Notes: a model not told the origin generated them from the sequence alone. A stretch of DNA of 10,644 bases from Clostridiaceae bacterium (GCA_012521455.1 JAAYMJ010000330.1:1-10644), one strand, 5' to 3'. Positions 1 through 6,580 are shown, counted from the stretch's first letter. A program made the numbers and translations.

Positions 1-1
1 A

Positions 2-1483
2 AACCGGGGGGAAAAGGAAGAATTTTTAAGCGTAAAAATTGAGGTTGACAAGGATTTAATTATAAGATACCTTCTTTCAAAAATTGTCACAAATGAAAAA
101 AGCCCCTCAAAATCAATAATTGAAGAAGCGGCGGATGACGCTTACAAGCGTTTAATCGCGCCTTCCATAGAGAGGGAAATCAGGAATATCCTAACCCAGC
201 GGGCGCAGGAAGACGCCATAGGGCTTTTTAAAATTAATTTAAAAAACCTGCTTATGCAGCCGCCTATTAAGGATATGACGGTTATGGGGATAGACCCCGG
301 GTACAGAACGGGCTGTAAAATCGCGGTTGTGGACAAGTGCGGCAAGGTTTTGGACACAGGAATTGGGTATTTCACCCTGCCAAACCACGACAGGGAAAAG
401 GCAAAGGAAATAATAACAAGTTTAATCAAAAAACACAATGTTGACCTAATCGCCATCGGCAACGGCACCGCGTCAAAGGAAAGCGAAATTTTTATCGCGG
501 ATTTAATCAAGGAAGTAGACAGGAAAGTTTACTACATCATTGTAAACGAAGCGGGGGCCAGCGTGTATTCGGCGTCAAAGCTTGGGGCTTTGGAATTTCC
601 TGACTTTGACGTGGCGTTAAGAAGCGCAGTGTCCATCGCGCGCCGTGCCCAAGACCCGTTGGCGGAACTTGTAAAAATTGACCCCAAATCAATAGGCGTT
701 GGCCAATACCAGCATGACTTAAACCAAAAGAGGTTAAGCGAAGCGTTAGAAGGCGTGGTGGAGGACTGCGTAAACACAGTCGGGGTGGAATTAAACACAG
801 CCTCAAGCTCCCTTTTATCCTATGTGGCGGGCATAAACCAGACGGTTGCCCAAAACATTGTGGCATACAGGGAAGAACACGGGGAGTTTAAGTCAAGGAA
901 AGAGCTTTTAAAAGTCCCAAAGCTTGGGGAAAAGGCGTTTTTGCAGTGCGCGGGCTTTTTGAGGATTTCAGGGGCGAAAGAAATTTTGGACCAAACCTCG
1001 GTACATCCTGAAAGCTATGAGGCGGCAAAGGAAATCCTTTCCCTTTGCGGTTACACTTTGGAAGATGTGGCAAAAGGCAATATAAAAGATATCAATGAGC
1101 GCATAAAAAATGTGGACTTAAATGAGGTTTACCAAAAGCATGGGATTGGCGAGCCCACGGTCCGCGACATTATTGAAGCCCTCCTAAAACCCGGCAGGGA
1201 TGTAAGGGACGAGCTTCCAAAACCAATTTTGCGTTCGGACTTATTGAGCATTGAAAACCTAAAAGAGGGAATGATATTAAAAGGAACAGTAAGAAACGTA
1301 ATTGACTTTGGCGCCTTTGTGGATATCGGCGTACATCAGGACGGGCTTGTGCATATTTCTCAAATCAGCGAAAAATATATAAAACACCCGACTGAAGTGC
1401 TTTCGGTGGGGGATATTGTTGACGTAAAGGTATTATCCGTTGATGTGAAAAGAAACAGGATTTCTTTGACAATGAAAATATAA
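2..1483 (+). CDS. tex: Tex family S1 RNA-binding transcription accessory protein, 5' truncated by the window edge
   Basis: The frame is open from base 2 and begins inside the protein with NRGEKEE, a conserved Tex stretch, so the true start lies upstream; the ATG at 254 is internal. 493 residues are visible. The YqgF-like RNase H fold begins near visible residue 94 (MGIDPGYRTGCKIAVVD). A helix-hairpin-helix region spans about residues 276-322 (AGINQTVAQNIVAYREEHG, then VPKLGEKAFLQCAGF). A C-terminal S1 domain fills about residues 420-493 (GTVRNVIDFGAFVDIG, DGLVHISQIS, and the RISLTMKI end). The family binds nucleic acid and is linked to transcription and RNA metabolism; its exact role in Firmicutes is not settled. 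The protein stops right at the S1 domain, without the basic tail seen in some homologues. No terminator separates it from pfkA, so read-through is possible. Confidence 0.96.
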   Translation, partial: NRGEKEEFLSVKIEVDKDLIIRYLLSKIVTNEKSPSKSIIEEAADDAYKRLIAPSIEREIRNILTQRAQEDAIGLFKINLKNLLMQPPIKDMTVMGIDPGYRTGCKIAVVDKCGKVLDTGIGYFTLPNHDREKAKEIITSLIKKHNVDLIAIGNGTASKESEIFIADLIKEVDRKVYYIIVNEAGASVYSASKLGALEFPDFDVALRSAVSIARRAQDPLAELVKIDPKSIGVGQYQHDLNQKRLSEALEGVVEDCVNTVGVELNTASSSLLSYVAGINQTVAQNIVAYREEHGEFKSRKELLKVPKLGEKAFLQCAGFLRISGAKEILDQTSVHPESYEAAKEILSLCGYTLEDVAKGNIKDINERIKNVDLNEVYQKHGIGEPTVRDIIEALLKPGRDVRDELPKPILRSDLLSIENLKEGMILKGTVRNVIDFGAFVDIGVHQDGLVHISQISEKYIKHPTEVLSVGDIVDVKVLSVDVKRNRISLTMKI

Positions 1484-1498
1484 CTTTTAAATAAATAC

Positions 1499-1527
1499 TT
1501 GCAAATAGATAGAGTATCGTGTAAAAT
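1499..1527 (+). promoter_or_regulatory. Sigma-A-type promoter for pfkA
   Basis: TTGCAA (1499-1504) and TAAAAT (1522-1527) are separated by exactly 17 bp, in the 90-nt gap between tex and pfkA. The -10 box has five of six consensus bases. Predicted transcription start is near 1534, giving a leader of about 40 nt. Called by eye only. Confidence 0.6.
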
Positions 1528-1573
1528 ATTTGTTGCTTATTTTATGTTGAACGGAAAGGAAAGGTATGAGGGT

Positions 1574-2662
1574 ATGTCTATAAAAAGAATAGGAATTTTA
1601 ACCGGGGGTGGGGACTGCCCCGGGCTAAATGCCGTAATCCGAGCGGTGGTGAGAACGGCAATTTTAAAGTACAACCTTGAGGTTGTAGGTTTTAGAAACG
1701 GCTACCGAGGCCTTTATCTTGGGGACTACATCCCCTTGACATTGGAGAGCGTGTCGGGGATTTTGCCTGTTGGCGGCACAATTTTGTTTTCATCAAACAA
1801 GGACAACCTCTTTAACTACCCCTTTGTGGAAAACGGGAAAACTGTCTACAAAGACGTGTCCCATGTAGGTGTGGAAAACATCAAAAAAGCAGGCGTTGAC
1901 GCAATGATTATAATCGGCGGCGACGGCACGCTCACAAGCGGAAGGGACTATGCCCGCCTTGGTGTAAACGTTATCGGCGTTCCAAAAACCATTGACAATG
2001 ACCTTGCAAGCACTGACCAGACTTTTGGCTTTGATACAGCAGTAAGCGTGGCGACGGAAGCTTTGGACAGGCTTCATACAACGGCCTTTTCCCATCACAG
2101 GATTATGGTTTTGGAAGTTATGGGAAGGTACGCAGGTTTTATCGCCCTTCACGCGGGGATTGCGGGGGGCGCTGACGCGATTTTGATTTCCGAAATCCCC
2201 TATGACATCAACAAAGTGGCACAAGCCATCAACAGAAGAAGGCAGCAGGGCAAGGACTTTTCAGTGGTTGTTGTGGCTGAAGGCGCAAAGAGCATTGACG
2301 GTGAAATGGTGGTATCTAAAGTGATTGAGGACAGCCCCGACCCGATCAGGCTTGGCGGCATAGGGAACAAAGTGGCAGCCGACCTTGAGAAACTTTGCGG
2401 GTTGGAAGCTAGGGCAACAATTTTAGGCCACTTACAGCGCGGCGGAAGCCCCACGGCATATGACAGGATACTTTCCACAAGGTACGGCTCATACGCTGTT
2501 GAGCTAGCTATGGAAGGCAAATTTGGCAACATGGTAACATTAAAGGGCACCGAAATGAGCTATGACTCATTGGAAAACGTAATCGGGAAAAATAAAGCCG
2601 TTGACCCGAATGGCGAACTTGTGAGGTTTGCTAAAAACATTGGGATTTCATTTGGCGATTAA
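1574..2662 (+). CDS. pfkA: 6-phosphofructokinase, group III (mixed ATP/PPi) type
   Basis: Cytosolic glycolytic enzyme that phosphorylates fructose 6-phosphate to fructose 1,6-bisphosphate; 362 aa from the chosen ATG. The start at 1574 (MSIKRIGILTGGGDCPG) puts the nucleotide-binding loop at residues 8-17, as usual. A purine-rich GGAAAGGAAAGG (about 1554-1564) lies upstream, and the longer in-frame extension to 1499 overlaps the promoter and is not family-like. Visible motifs: GGDGT at 115-119, PKTIDND at 137-143 with catalytic Asp141, MGRYAG at 183-188, and LGHLQRGGSP at 284-293. The protein has Gly118 (position 104 in E. coli PfkA numbering) but Lys138 (position 124). Gly104 is the ATP-type residue and Lys124 is typical of the PPi and mixed-substrate group. 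ATP use is the better guess by analogy with the Streptomyces enzyme of the same residue pattern, but this is inference. A monocistronic unit or tex-pfkA transcript is likely, because a strong terminator follows. Confidence 0.95.
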   Translation: MSIKRIGILTGGGDCPGLNAVIRAVVRTAILKYNLEVVGFRNGYRGLYLGDYIPLTLESVSGILPVGGTILFSSNKDNLFNYPFVENGKTVYKDVSHVGVENIKKAGVDAMIIIGGDGTLTSGRDYARLGVNVIGVPKTIDNDLASTDQTFGFDTAVSVATEALDRLHTTAFSHHRIMVLEVMGRYAGFIALHAGIAGGADAILISEIPYDINKVAQAINRRRQQGKDFSVVVVAEGAKSIDGEMVVSKVIEDSPDPIRLGGIGNKVAADLEKLCGLEARATILGHLQRGGSPTAYDRILSTRYGSYAVELAMEGKFGNMVTLKGTEMSYDSLENVIGKNKAVDPNGELVRFAKNIGISFGD

Positions 2663-2773
2663 TGTAGAATTTTGTAAAATATGTTTTTTGTTAAACAAAA
2701 TGAATTTAAATAAAAAAATTCATACATTTTAGTAGGAATTATACAAAACAGCTGTCAAAACTAAGTTAAAAAT

Positions 2774-2805
2774 AAAAAAGTCAAGGGGTTTTCCTTGACT
2801 TTTTT
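2774..2805 (+). terminator. Intrinsic terminator after pfkA
   Basis: A perfect 13-bp stem pairs 2774-2786 with 2793-2805, around the loop GGTTTT. The GC-containing core is GTCAAGG/CCTTGAC, and a T run forms the 3' side. It lies 111 nt past the pfkA stop. The A run on the 5' side means it could also act on the minus strand. The 2663-2773 stretch before it is AT-rich and shows only a weak AT hairpin (2700-2723). Confidence 0.9.
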
Positions 2806-2904
2806 ATTGCCATTAATATAAAATATCCTATATTATGACATGATTAAATTTTTTTCCCTAAATTTTGACATATTTTTTCTTTAATTTTCTTTTATCCCAC
2901 TTTA

Positions 2905-2933
2905 TTGATTTAGCATGTTTATTATGTTATAAT
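2905..2933 (+). promoter_or_regulatory. Strong sigma-A-type promoter with extended -10, upstream of the AraC-type regulator
   Basis: TTGATT (2905-2910), a 17-bp spacer, then TATAAT (2928-2933). A TG at 2925-2926 gives the TGnTATAAT extended -10 form. Predicted start is near 2940. The next gene begins at 3148, so the untranslated leader would be about 205 nt, long for a simple mRNA. The 2811-2904 stretch before it is AT-rich with nothing else recognised. Confidence 0.7.
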
Positions 2934-2945
2934 TTACTTCTGTAT

Positions 2946-3086
2946 GTAGCAATCAAACTCGTCATTATACATTTCCCAGGAAATGAGCAATGCGTGGTAT
3001 AAATAGGAGGGCATAATTTTAAGGTATTATTTTATCAGCCGTTGATTTTAATAACTCCTATTGTTACTAGCTCAAAAATGGTTTGA
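2946..3086 (+). other. Candidate structured leader RNA upstream of the AraC-type regulator
   Basis: Several helices can be read directly. GTAGCAAT (2946-2953) pairs with ATTGTTAC (3060-3067), with one G-U. CATTTC (2970-2975) pairs with GAAATG (2980-2985) around CCAG. AGGAG (3005-3009) pairs with CTCCT (3055-3059). The 3' strands of the first and third helices are contiguous (3055-3067), so they could stack as a junction. A competing helix pairs TCAAACT (2953-2959) with GGTTTGA (3080-3086), which would give two alternative states. I do not recognise this as any riboswitch class I know. The fold was found by eye in AT-rich DNA, so chance pairing is a real alternative. No rho-independent terminator was seen between it and the gene. 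Confidence 0.4.
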
Positions 3087-3147
3087 CTTATGTTTGTTTT
3101 TATGTAAAATTCAATAGAGCATAGTAATAACAGTGGGGGATTTTTTA

Positions 3148-4203
3148 ATGTATCGTATATTAACTGTGGGTGGCAACAACCAAATAGCGGAAGAACTTAA
3201 AAAAATTCGCTCATTGTCGGATGATTTTGAAATTTCAAAAGCCCTATGCCGTTTTGAAGCGCTGGACCTGTTAAAAAAAGGCGCCTTTGATGTTTTAATT
3301 GTGGACATCAGCACCGAAACGGAAGAAGGCATTAGGCTTATAATTGAAGTAAAGGAAGAAAAAATATGCCCTTGCGTGATTATGGTTGCCGACAATATCC
3401 ATAAGGAATTTGCTGACATTGCTCTAAGATACGGGGTTTTGGACGTATTGATTAAGCCGATTAAAGAAACGAGCGCGTCAAACGTTTTTAAAAACGTGAA
3501 AAGCTATTTAAAAACGCGAAACAATATAGGGGAACTCCTTGACAAAAACATATATTTTTCAAACTATTTTGTGGACTTATTGGTGGATGACATTGTGACC
3601 AAAAATCAAAACACAATAAAAAACGCAAAAAACCTAATGGATTACATCATAAAAAGGCATGACCCTGATTGCGTTGAAAGCTGCCTGGTTTTATCCACTA
3701 TGGCAAATTACATATTGGAACGGGTGAGATTGAAACACCCCTGGATTGATATGTACCTTACGGAAGGCGACTTGAAAAATCATAATAATATATATGATAT
3801 TGAATCTTCAAAAGCTTACTTTTTATCGATAGTAAGCGTGCTATATGAAAAAATAAGGCTTCTTTTTTTGTGCTCGGAAGAAGACGCTTTGATAAAAAAT
3901 ATAATTACCATGATTCTTACAGAATCGGACAGCAATTTGTCCTTAACTTCCATTTCGGATAAGTTTTATATGAACAAAACCTATGTAAGCGAGTTTTTTA
4001 AGAAAAAAACAGGGATACTTCTTAGGGAATACATAAGGCGGGTGAAAATTGAACGGGCAAAAGTTTTGCTCGGGTCTGGAAAGTATAAAACCTTTGAAAT
4101 CGCAAATAAACTGGGGTACAAAGACGTGGAATATTTTAGCAGGACTTTCAAAAAATACACAGGAATTACCCCAAGTGAGTATAAAAATACAAAAAATATT
4201 TAA
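3148..4203 (+). CDS. Response regulator-like protein: degenerate receiver plus AraC-type DNA-binding domain
   Basis: 351 aa from the ATG at 3148, chosen because GTGGGGGA at 3133-3140 is a strong ribosome binding site 7 nt upstream; the GTG at 3133 lies inside that site. Residues 1-120 fold like a receiver: MYRILTVGG as first strand, FDVLIVDIS with the likely phospho-acceptor Asp53, and LIKPI with the conserved Lys103. The usual acidic pair after the first strand is replaced by Gly8-Gly9, and the Thr/Ser switch position is Ala81, so normal phosphorylation is doubtful. Residues about 135-250 are a helical linker of unknown function. Residues about 262-347 are a full double helix-turn-helix AraC domain, ending FSRTFKKYTGITPSEYK. 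The architecture resembles YesN-type regulators, but no sensor kinase or transport gene is adjacent. It is likely a DNA-binding regulator; its targets are unknown. It is preceded by its own promoter and a long folded leader, and followed by a c-di-GMP riboswitch. Confidence 0.88.
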   Translation: MYRILTVGGNNQIAEELKKIRSLSDDFEISKALCRFEALDLLKKGAFDVLIVDISTETEEGIRLIIEVKEEKICPCVIMVADNIHKEFADIALRYGVLDVLIKPIKETSASNVFKNVKSYLKTRNNIGELLDKNIYFSNYFVDLLVDDIVTKNQNTIKNAKNLMDYIIKRHDPDCVESCLVLSTMANYILERVRLKHPWIDMYLTEGDLKNHNNIYDIESSKAYFLSIVSVLYEKIRLLFLCSEEDALIKNIITMILTESDSNLSLTSISDKFYMNKTYVSEFFKKKTGILLREYIRRVKIERAKVLLGSGKYKTFEIANKLGYKDVEYFSRTFKKYTGITPSEYKNTKNI

Positions 4204-4222
4204 AATTTCTACATAAAATTGC

Positions 4223-4254
4223 AAAAACCGAAAAAATTCAGGGTAAAAACCGAA
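4223..4254. repeat. Direct repeat with 22-bp period, possible operator
   Basis: AAAAACCGAA occurs at 4223-4232 and 4245-4254, with start-to-start distance 22 bp (about two helical turns); both copies are followed by further A-rich bases. It sits just past the AraC-type regulator gene and just upstream of the riboswitch. AraC-family proteins commonly bind paired direct repeats at roughly this spacing, so it could be an operator for the neighbouring regulator. That link is inference. No convincing consensus promoter was found between the repeat and the aptamer. Confidence 0.35.
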
Positions 4255-4316
4255 TAAAAATCATTGTAATAGTAATGTTTTTAATGTAAGTTATAGGAAG
4301 AATAACAACCAAATAA

Positions 4317-4410
4317 AATAATGAAAAAGGCAAATCCATCGAAAGGTGGAGACGCAAAGCCGTGAGTCTAAAGCATAGCAATATGCCATGATCGTCAGGT
4401 TGCCATTATT
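4317..4410 (+). promoter_or_regulatory. Cyclic di-GMP-I (GEMM-I) riboswitch aptamer
   Basis: The conserved core is read directly. AGGCAAA (4328-4334) is followed by hairpin TCCATC/GGTGGA (4335-4350) with a GAAA tetraloop. Then come GACGCAAAGCC (4351-4361), GTCTAA (4366-4371), a second hairpin GCATA/TATGC (4373-4386) with a GCAA loop, and CAGGTTGCC (4396-4404). The outer stem pairs AATAATG (4317-4323) with CATTATT (4404-4410). Both bases before CAAA are G, so the ligand-contacting G20 of Vc2 numbering appears kept, favouring c-di-GMP over the cGAMP variant, which has A there. No gene is recognised downstream before the next terminators. The 4204-4316 stretch before it has no terminator, so transcription could also come from the upstream regulator gene. 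Confidence 0.93.
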
Positions 4411-4478
4411 CTATTTGACTAGATGGGCGTAGTATTACCTTTTTTTGGAAATTATTATGCGGTACGGTCAAATTGGGT

Positions 4479-4512
4479 GGAGGCAGCTAGCTTTAGACTA
4501 GTTGCCTCCTTT
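4479..4512 (+). terminator. Intrinsic terminator, probable expression platform of the c-di-GMP riboswitch
   Basis: GGAGGCAGCTAG (4479-4490) pairs with CTAGTTGCCTCC (4498-4509), a 12-bp stem with one G-U, around the loop CTTTAGA. It is followed by an interrupted T tract from 4510. The 3' arm contains GTTGCC (4501-4506), which also occurs in the aptamer at 4399-4404. The aptamer copy could therefore pair with GGCAGC (4482-4487) of the 5' arm and act as antiterminator. This predicts that ligand binding favours termination. Confidence 0.75.
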
Positions 4513-4750
4513 GCTTTGCGCTTTTTCACAAGGATTTTTGGTCTTAGTGGGCGTAAAAAAATCATATTCGGCCGTCTTAAAAAAACGCCTGAATTTAAAA
4601 GAGTATTTTATTTGGGTTGTTGTTTTTTTAAGTCATTTTAATATCTCTCTCCTTTTTGCTTTTTGTTTTGTTTCTTTTGTTGTGTGTTTTCAAAAAGTGG
4701 CCGAATATAAAAACAAAGAAGGATTCAAAAGAATCCTTCTTTGTTTTTTA
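4510..4750 (+). ncRNA. Candidate noncoding transcript downstream of the riboswitch
   Basis: Between the riboswitch terminator and the next terminator there is no ATG on the plus strand and no recognisable protein. ATATTCGGCC (4564-4573) is a perfect inverted copy of GGCCGAATAT (4699-4708), which would close a domain of about 145 nt and abut the terminator stem at 4709. The enclosed part is very U-rich (about 4600-4690). This could be a small RNA under c-di-GMP control, a decayed gene, or a small mobile remnant. Nothing in the sequence decides between these. Confidence 0.3.
4709..4749 (+). terminator. Strong bidirectional intrinsic terminator
   Basis: A perfect 18-bp stem pairs 4709-4726 with 4731-4748, around an AAAA loop. 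The GC core is GAAGGATTC/GAATCCTTC, with an A5 run before and a T6 run after. It can act on both strands, closing any transcript from the riboswitch side and any read-through from murC. Confidence 0.9.
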
Positions 4751-4788
4751 TCTATAAATAATTGGGATATATTTAAAAAGCTGCCTCT

Positions 4789-4923
4789 TTGACGGCGTTT
4801 CAGGCTGTAACTGCATTTTTGAACGCTTTTAAGCATTTTGGGGCAAAGCCAAATTCCGTTGTTTTCGGGAACATGCGAAAAAAACACCTTGCACGGGCTT
4901 GCGCCCGCGCCGCGAAAGCGTGA
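4789..4923 (+). other. Unassigned GC-richer segment with a 44-aa open frame (TTG start)
   Basis: An open frame runs from TTG 4789 to TGA 4921-4923, with an internal ATG at 4873. The peptide is rich in Ala, Phe and Lys, for example TAFQAVTAFLNAFKHFGAK and later HLARACARAAKA. There is no ribosome binding site at good spacing and I do not recognise the product. The DNA from about 4880 to 4985 is GC-richer than its surroundings and contains small hairpins (CGGGC/GCCCG near 4893-4906, CGC-GAAA-GCG near 4911-4920). It may be a gene remnant or a dispersed intergenic repeat rather than a gene. Confidence 0.2.
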
Positions 4924-4988
4924 GGTTGATTTTCAAAGCTCAGGTTTTCGGGCTTTTATTTTAGCGCGCCGGCCTTTGCCTGCGTGAT

Positions 4989-5017
4989 AAAAACGCCGCC
5001 TGTCTGGCGGCGTTTTT
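4989..5017 (-). terminator. Intrinsic terminator of murC, bidirectional
   Basis: CGCCGCC (4994-5000) pairs with GGCGGCG (5006-5012) around TGTCT. Flanking A and T runs extend the stem to 12 bp (4989-5000 with 5006-5017). It begins six bases past the murC stop codon on the minus strand and could also stop plus-strand transcripts. Confidence 0.9.
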
Positions 5018-5022
5018 TTCTT

Positions 5023-6414
5023 TTATTTATGCAGCGCGCATTCATATTTCAAAAGTATTTCCCCGACTTCGTACACATCCCCTGCGCCTATGGTCAAAAC
5101 CACATCCCCTTCCCCGATATTGTCCCAAAGGTATTTTGCGCATTCTGAAAATGTTGCAAGATACATGCCATTTGGTATTTTTTCTGCCAAATCCTTTGAG
5201 GAAACCAAGTGGTTATCCGCTTCCCTTGCGGAATAAATATCGCAGATTATAACGTGTTCTTCATTTTCAAAAACTTTAACAAATTCATCAAAAAGGGCAA
5301 GGGTCCTTGTGTAAGTGTGGGGTTGGAAAACCAAAAACCGCCTTTTGTGGGGGATTTTCTTTACGGCGTTTAAGGTTGCCTCAATTTCAGTGGGATGATG
5401 GGCGTAATCGTCAATTATCTTTGCGCCTTTAACGCTGCCTTTTATTTCAAACCTCCGGTGGGTTCCCGCAAAAACCGAAAGCCCCTTTAGGATATCCGCG
5501 TCAGAAATCCCCAAAAATTTGCAAGCCGAAACCGCGGCGAGCGCGTTTAGCACATTGTGCTGGCCTGGGACTTTTAAGGTTACTTCAAACAGTTTTTTCC
5601 CTTTTTCAAAGACATCGAAAGTGGCATTTCCAAAGGCATTAAATTTTATATTTTTTGCATAAAAATCGCAATTTTCGCAAAAACCAAATGTGTAAATATC
5701 CCTTTGTATGCCACATAGCGCGCTTTTTACGTTTTCATCATCGAAATTTGCCACAATTACGCCCCCCGGCCTTGTTTTTAAGGCGTAATCCTTAAAGGTT
5801 TCCTTTATGTGGTTGATGTCCTTAAAGTAATCAAGGTGGTCTTCTTCAATATTTAATATTACGTTTACTAAAGGCGAAAACTTTAAAAAACTCCCGCAGT
5901 ATTCACACGCTTCGCATAAAAAATACTCGCTGTTTCCGGTGCGGATATTCCCGCCTATCGCGTCAAGTTCACCGCCTAATGATACTGTGGGGTCAACGCC
6001 CGCTTCCATCAGGATTTGGGCAATCATGCTGGTGGTTGTGGTTTTACCGTGGGTTCCGGAAACGCATATGGATTTATTAAACCCAAGCATTATCCCCCCA
6101 AGGAGGGTTGCCCTGTCGATAATGGGAATGTTTTTTTCCTTTGCGGCTAAAATCTCGGGGTTGTCAGGCTTAATTGCAGCGGAATATACAACCAAATCAG
6201 GGTCGCGCACATTGTTTTTGTCGTGGCCTATATGTATTTCGGCACCCATTTTTTCAAGCTTTTGAGTTAATTTTGAGGCCTTTATGTCCGACCCTGAAAC
6301 ACTAACTCCTTGTTTTAACAAAATCTCCGCAAGGCCGCTCATGCTAATGCCGCCAATGGCGATGAAGTGAACTTTGGCGCCTTTTGTTAGGTGCAAAATG
6401 TCAAAAGTAGTCAC
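5023..6414 (-). CDS. murC: UDP-N-acetylmuramate--L-alanine ligase
   Basis: Cytoplasmic peptidoglycan precursor ligase that adds L-alanine to UDP-MurNAc with ATP; 463 aa, normal for the family. The N-terminal UDP-binding domain carries KVHFIAIGGISMSGLAE (residues 14-30) and SGSDIKAS. The ATP loop is GTHGKTTTT at 120-128. The central domain shows NIEEDHLDYF. The C-terminal part has GTHRRFE, DDYAHHPTEI, FQPHTYTRT and the closing TIGAGDVY, all MurC hallmarks that distinguish it from MurD, MurE and MurF. The start is GTG (6414-6412), with AAGGA about 10 nt upstream; the nearer ATG in that stretch runs into a stop at once. It is transcribed alone and divergently from spoVG, with its terminator directly after the stop codon. 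Functionally it joins GlmU, encoded across the divergent gap, in wall precursor supply. Confidence 0.97.
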   Translation of the reverse strand: MTTFDILHLTKGAKVHFIAIGGISMSGLAEILLKQGVSVSGSDIKASKLTQKLEKMGAEIHIGHDKNNVRDPDLVVYSAAIKPDNPEILAAKEKNIPIIDRATLLGGIMLGFNKSICVSGTHGKTTTTSMIAQILMEAGVDPTVSLGGELDAIGGNIRTGNSEYFLCEACEYCGSFLKFSPLVNVILNIEEDHLDYFKDINHIKETFKDYALKTRPGGVIVANFDDENVKSALCGIQRDIYTFGFCENCDFYAKNIKFNAFGNATFDVFEKGKKLFEVTLKVPGQHNVLNALAAVSACKFLGISDADILKGLSVFAGTHRRFEIKGSVKGAKIIDDYAHHPTEIEATLNAVKKIPHKRRFLVFQPHTYTRTLALFDEFVKVFENEEHVIICDIYSAREADNHLVSSKDLAEKIPNGMYLATFSECAKYLWDNIGEGDVVLTIGAGDVYEVGEILLKYECALHK

Positions 6415-6461
6415 AAAAATATCATCCTTTCAGTAAATACAAAAAACTAACCCCAAAAAAT

Positions 6462-6488
6462 TTTATATCATATTTAAAAAAATTGCAA
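6462..6488 (-). promoter_or_regulatory. Likely promoter of murC (minus strand)
   Basis: On the minus strand, TATAAA (6467-6462) is preceded by TG at the extended -10 position. TTGCAA (6488-6483) lies upstream, but with only a 15-bp spacer, so the extended -10 probably matters most. The predicted leader to the GTG start is about 40 nt. Confidence 0.45.
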
Positions 6489-6580
6489 ATTTCTATGTAA
6501 ATATTAACCAATTAAAATGCCCATCTTATGTTATTATATACAAAATTTCGAAAAAATATAATATTTCGCATGAAATATTG

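Noticed and set aside
1499..1573. Longer N-terminal extension of pfkA starting at 1499
   Set aside because: It overlaps the promoter, has no ribosome binding site, and precedes the conserved family start MSIKRIGILTGGGD.
2983..3006. Seven-codon leader peptide MSNAWYK in the regulator leader
   Set aside because: The purine stretch is only about two bases before the ATG, and there is no run of regulatory codons, so attenuation by translation is not supported.
4317..4410. cGAMP-type (GEMM-Ib) riboswitch instead of c-di-GMP
   Set aside because: Both bases before CAAA are G, so the A20 that marks the cGAMP variant is not present.
4423..4641. 72-codon open frame right after the riboswitch, a possible regulated gene
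   Set aside because: There is no ribosome binding site before the ATG, the frame runs through the 12-bp terminator hairpin, and the peptide has no recognisable features.
4634..4653. Minus-strand AAGGAGAGAG followed by ATG ACT TAA, a good ribosome binding site with a two-codon frame
   Set aside because: The product would be a dipeptide, and the site arises from a pyrimidine-rich tract on the plus strand; no gene remnant could be followed in other frames.
4538..4792. Plus-strand frame with a TTG start after AAGGA, encoding a hydrophobic, membrane-like segment
   Set aside because: It reads straight through the 18-bp bidirectional terminator, and the hydrophobicity comes from a T-rich tract; more likely noncoding.
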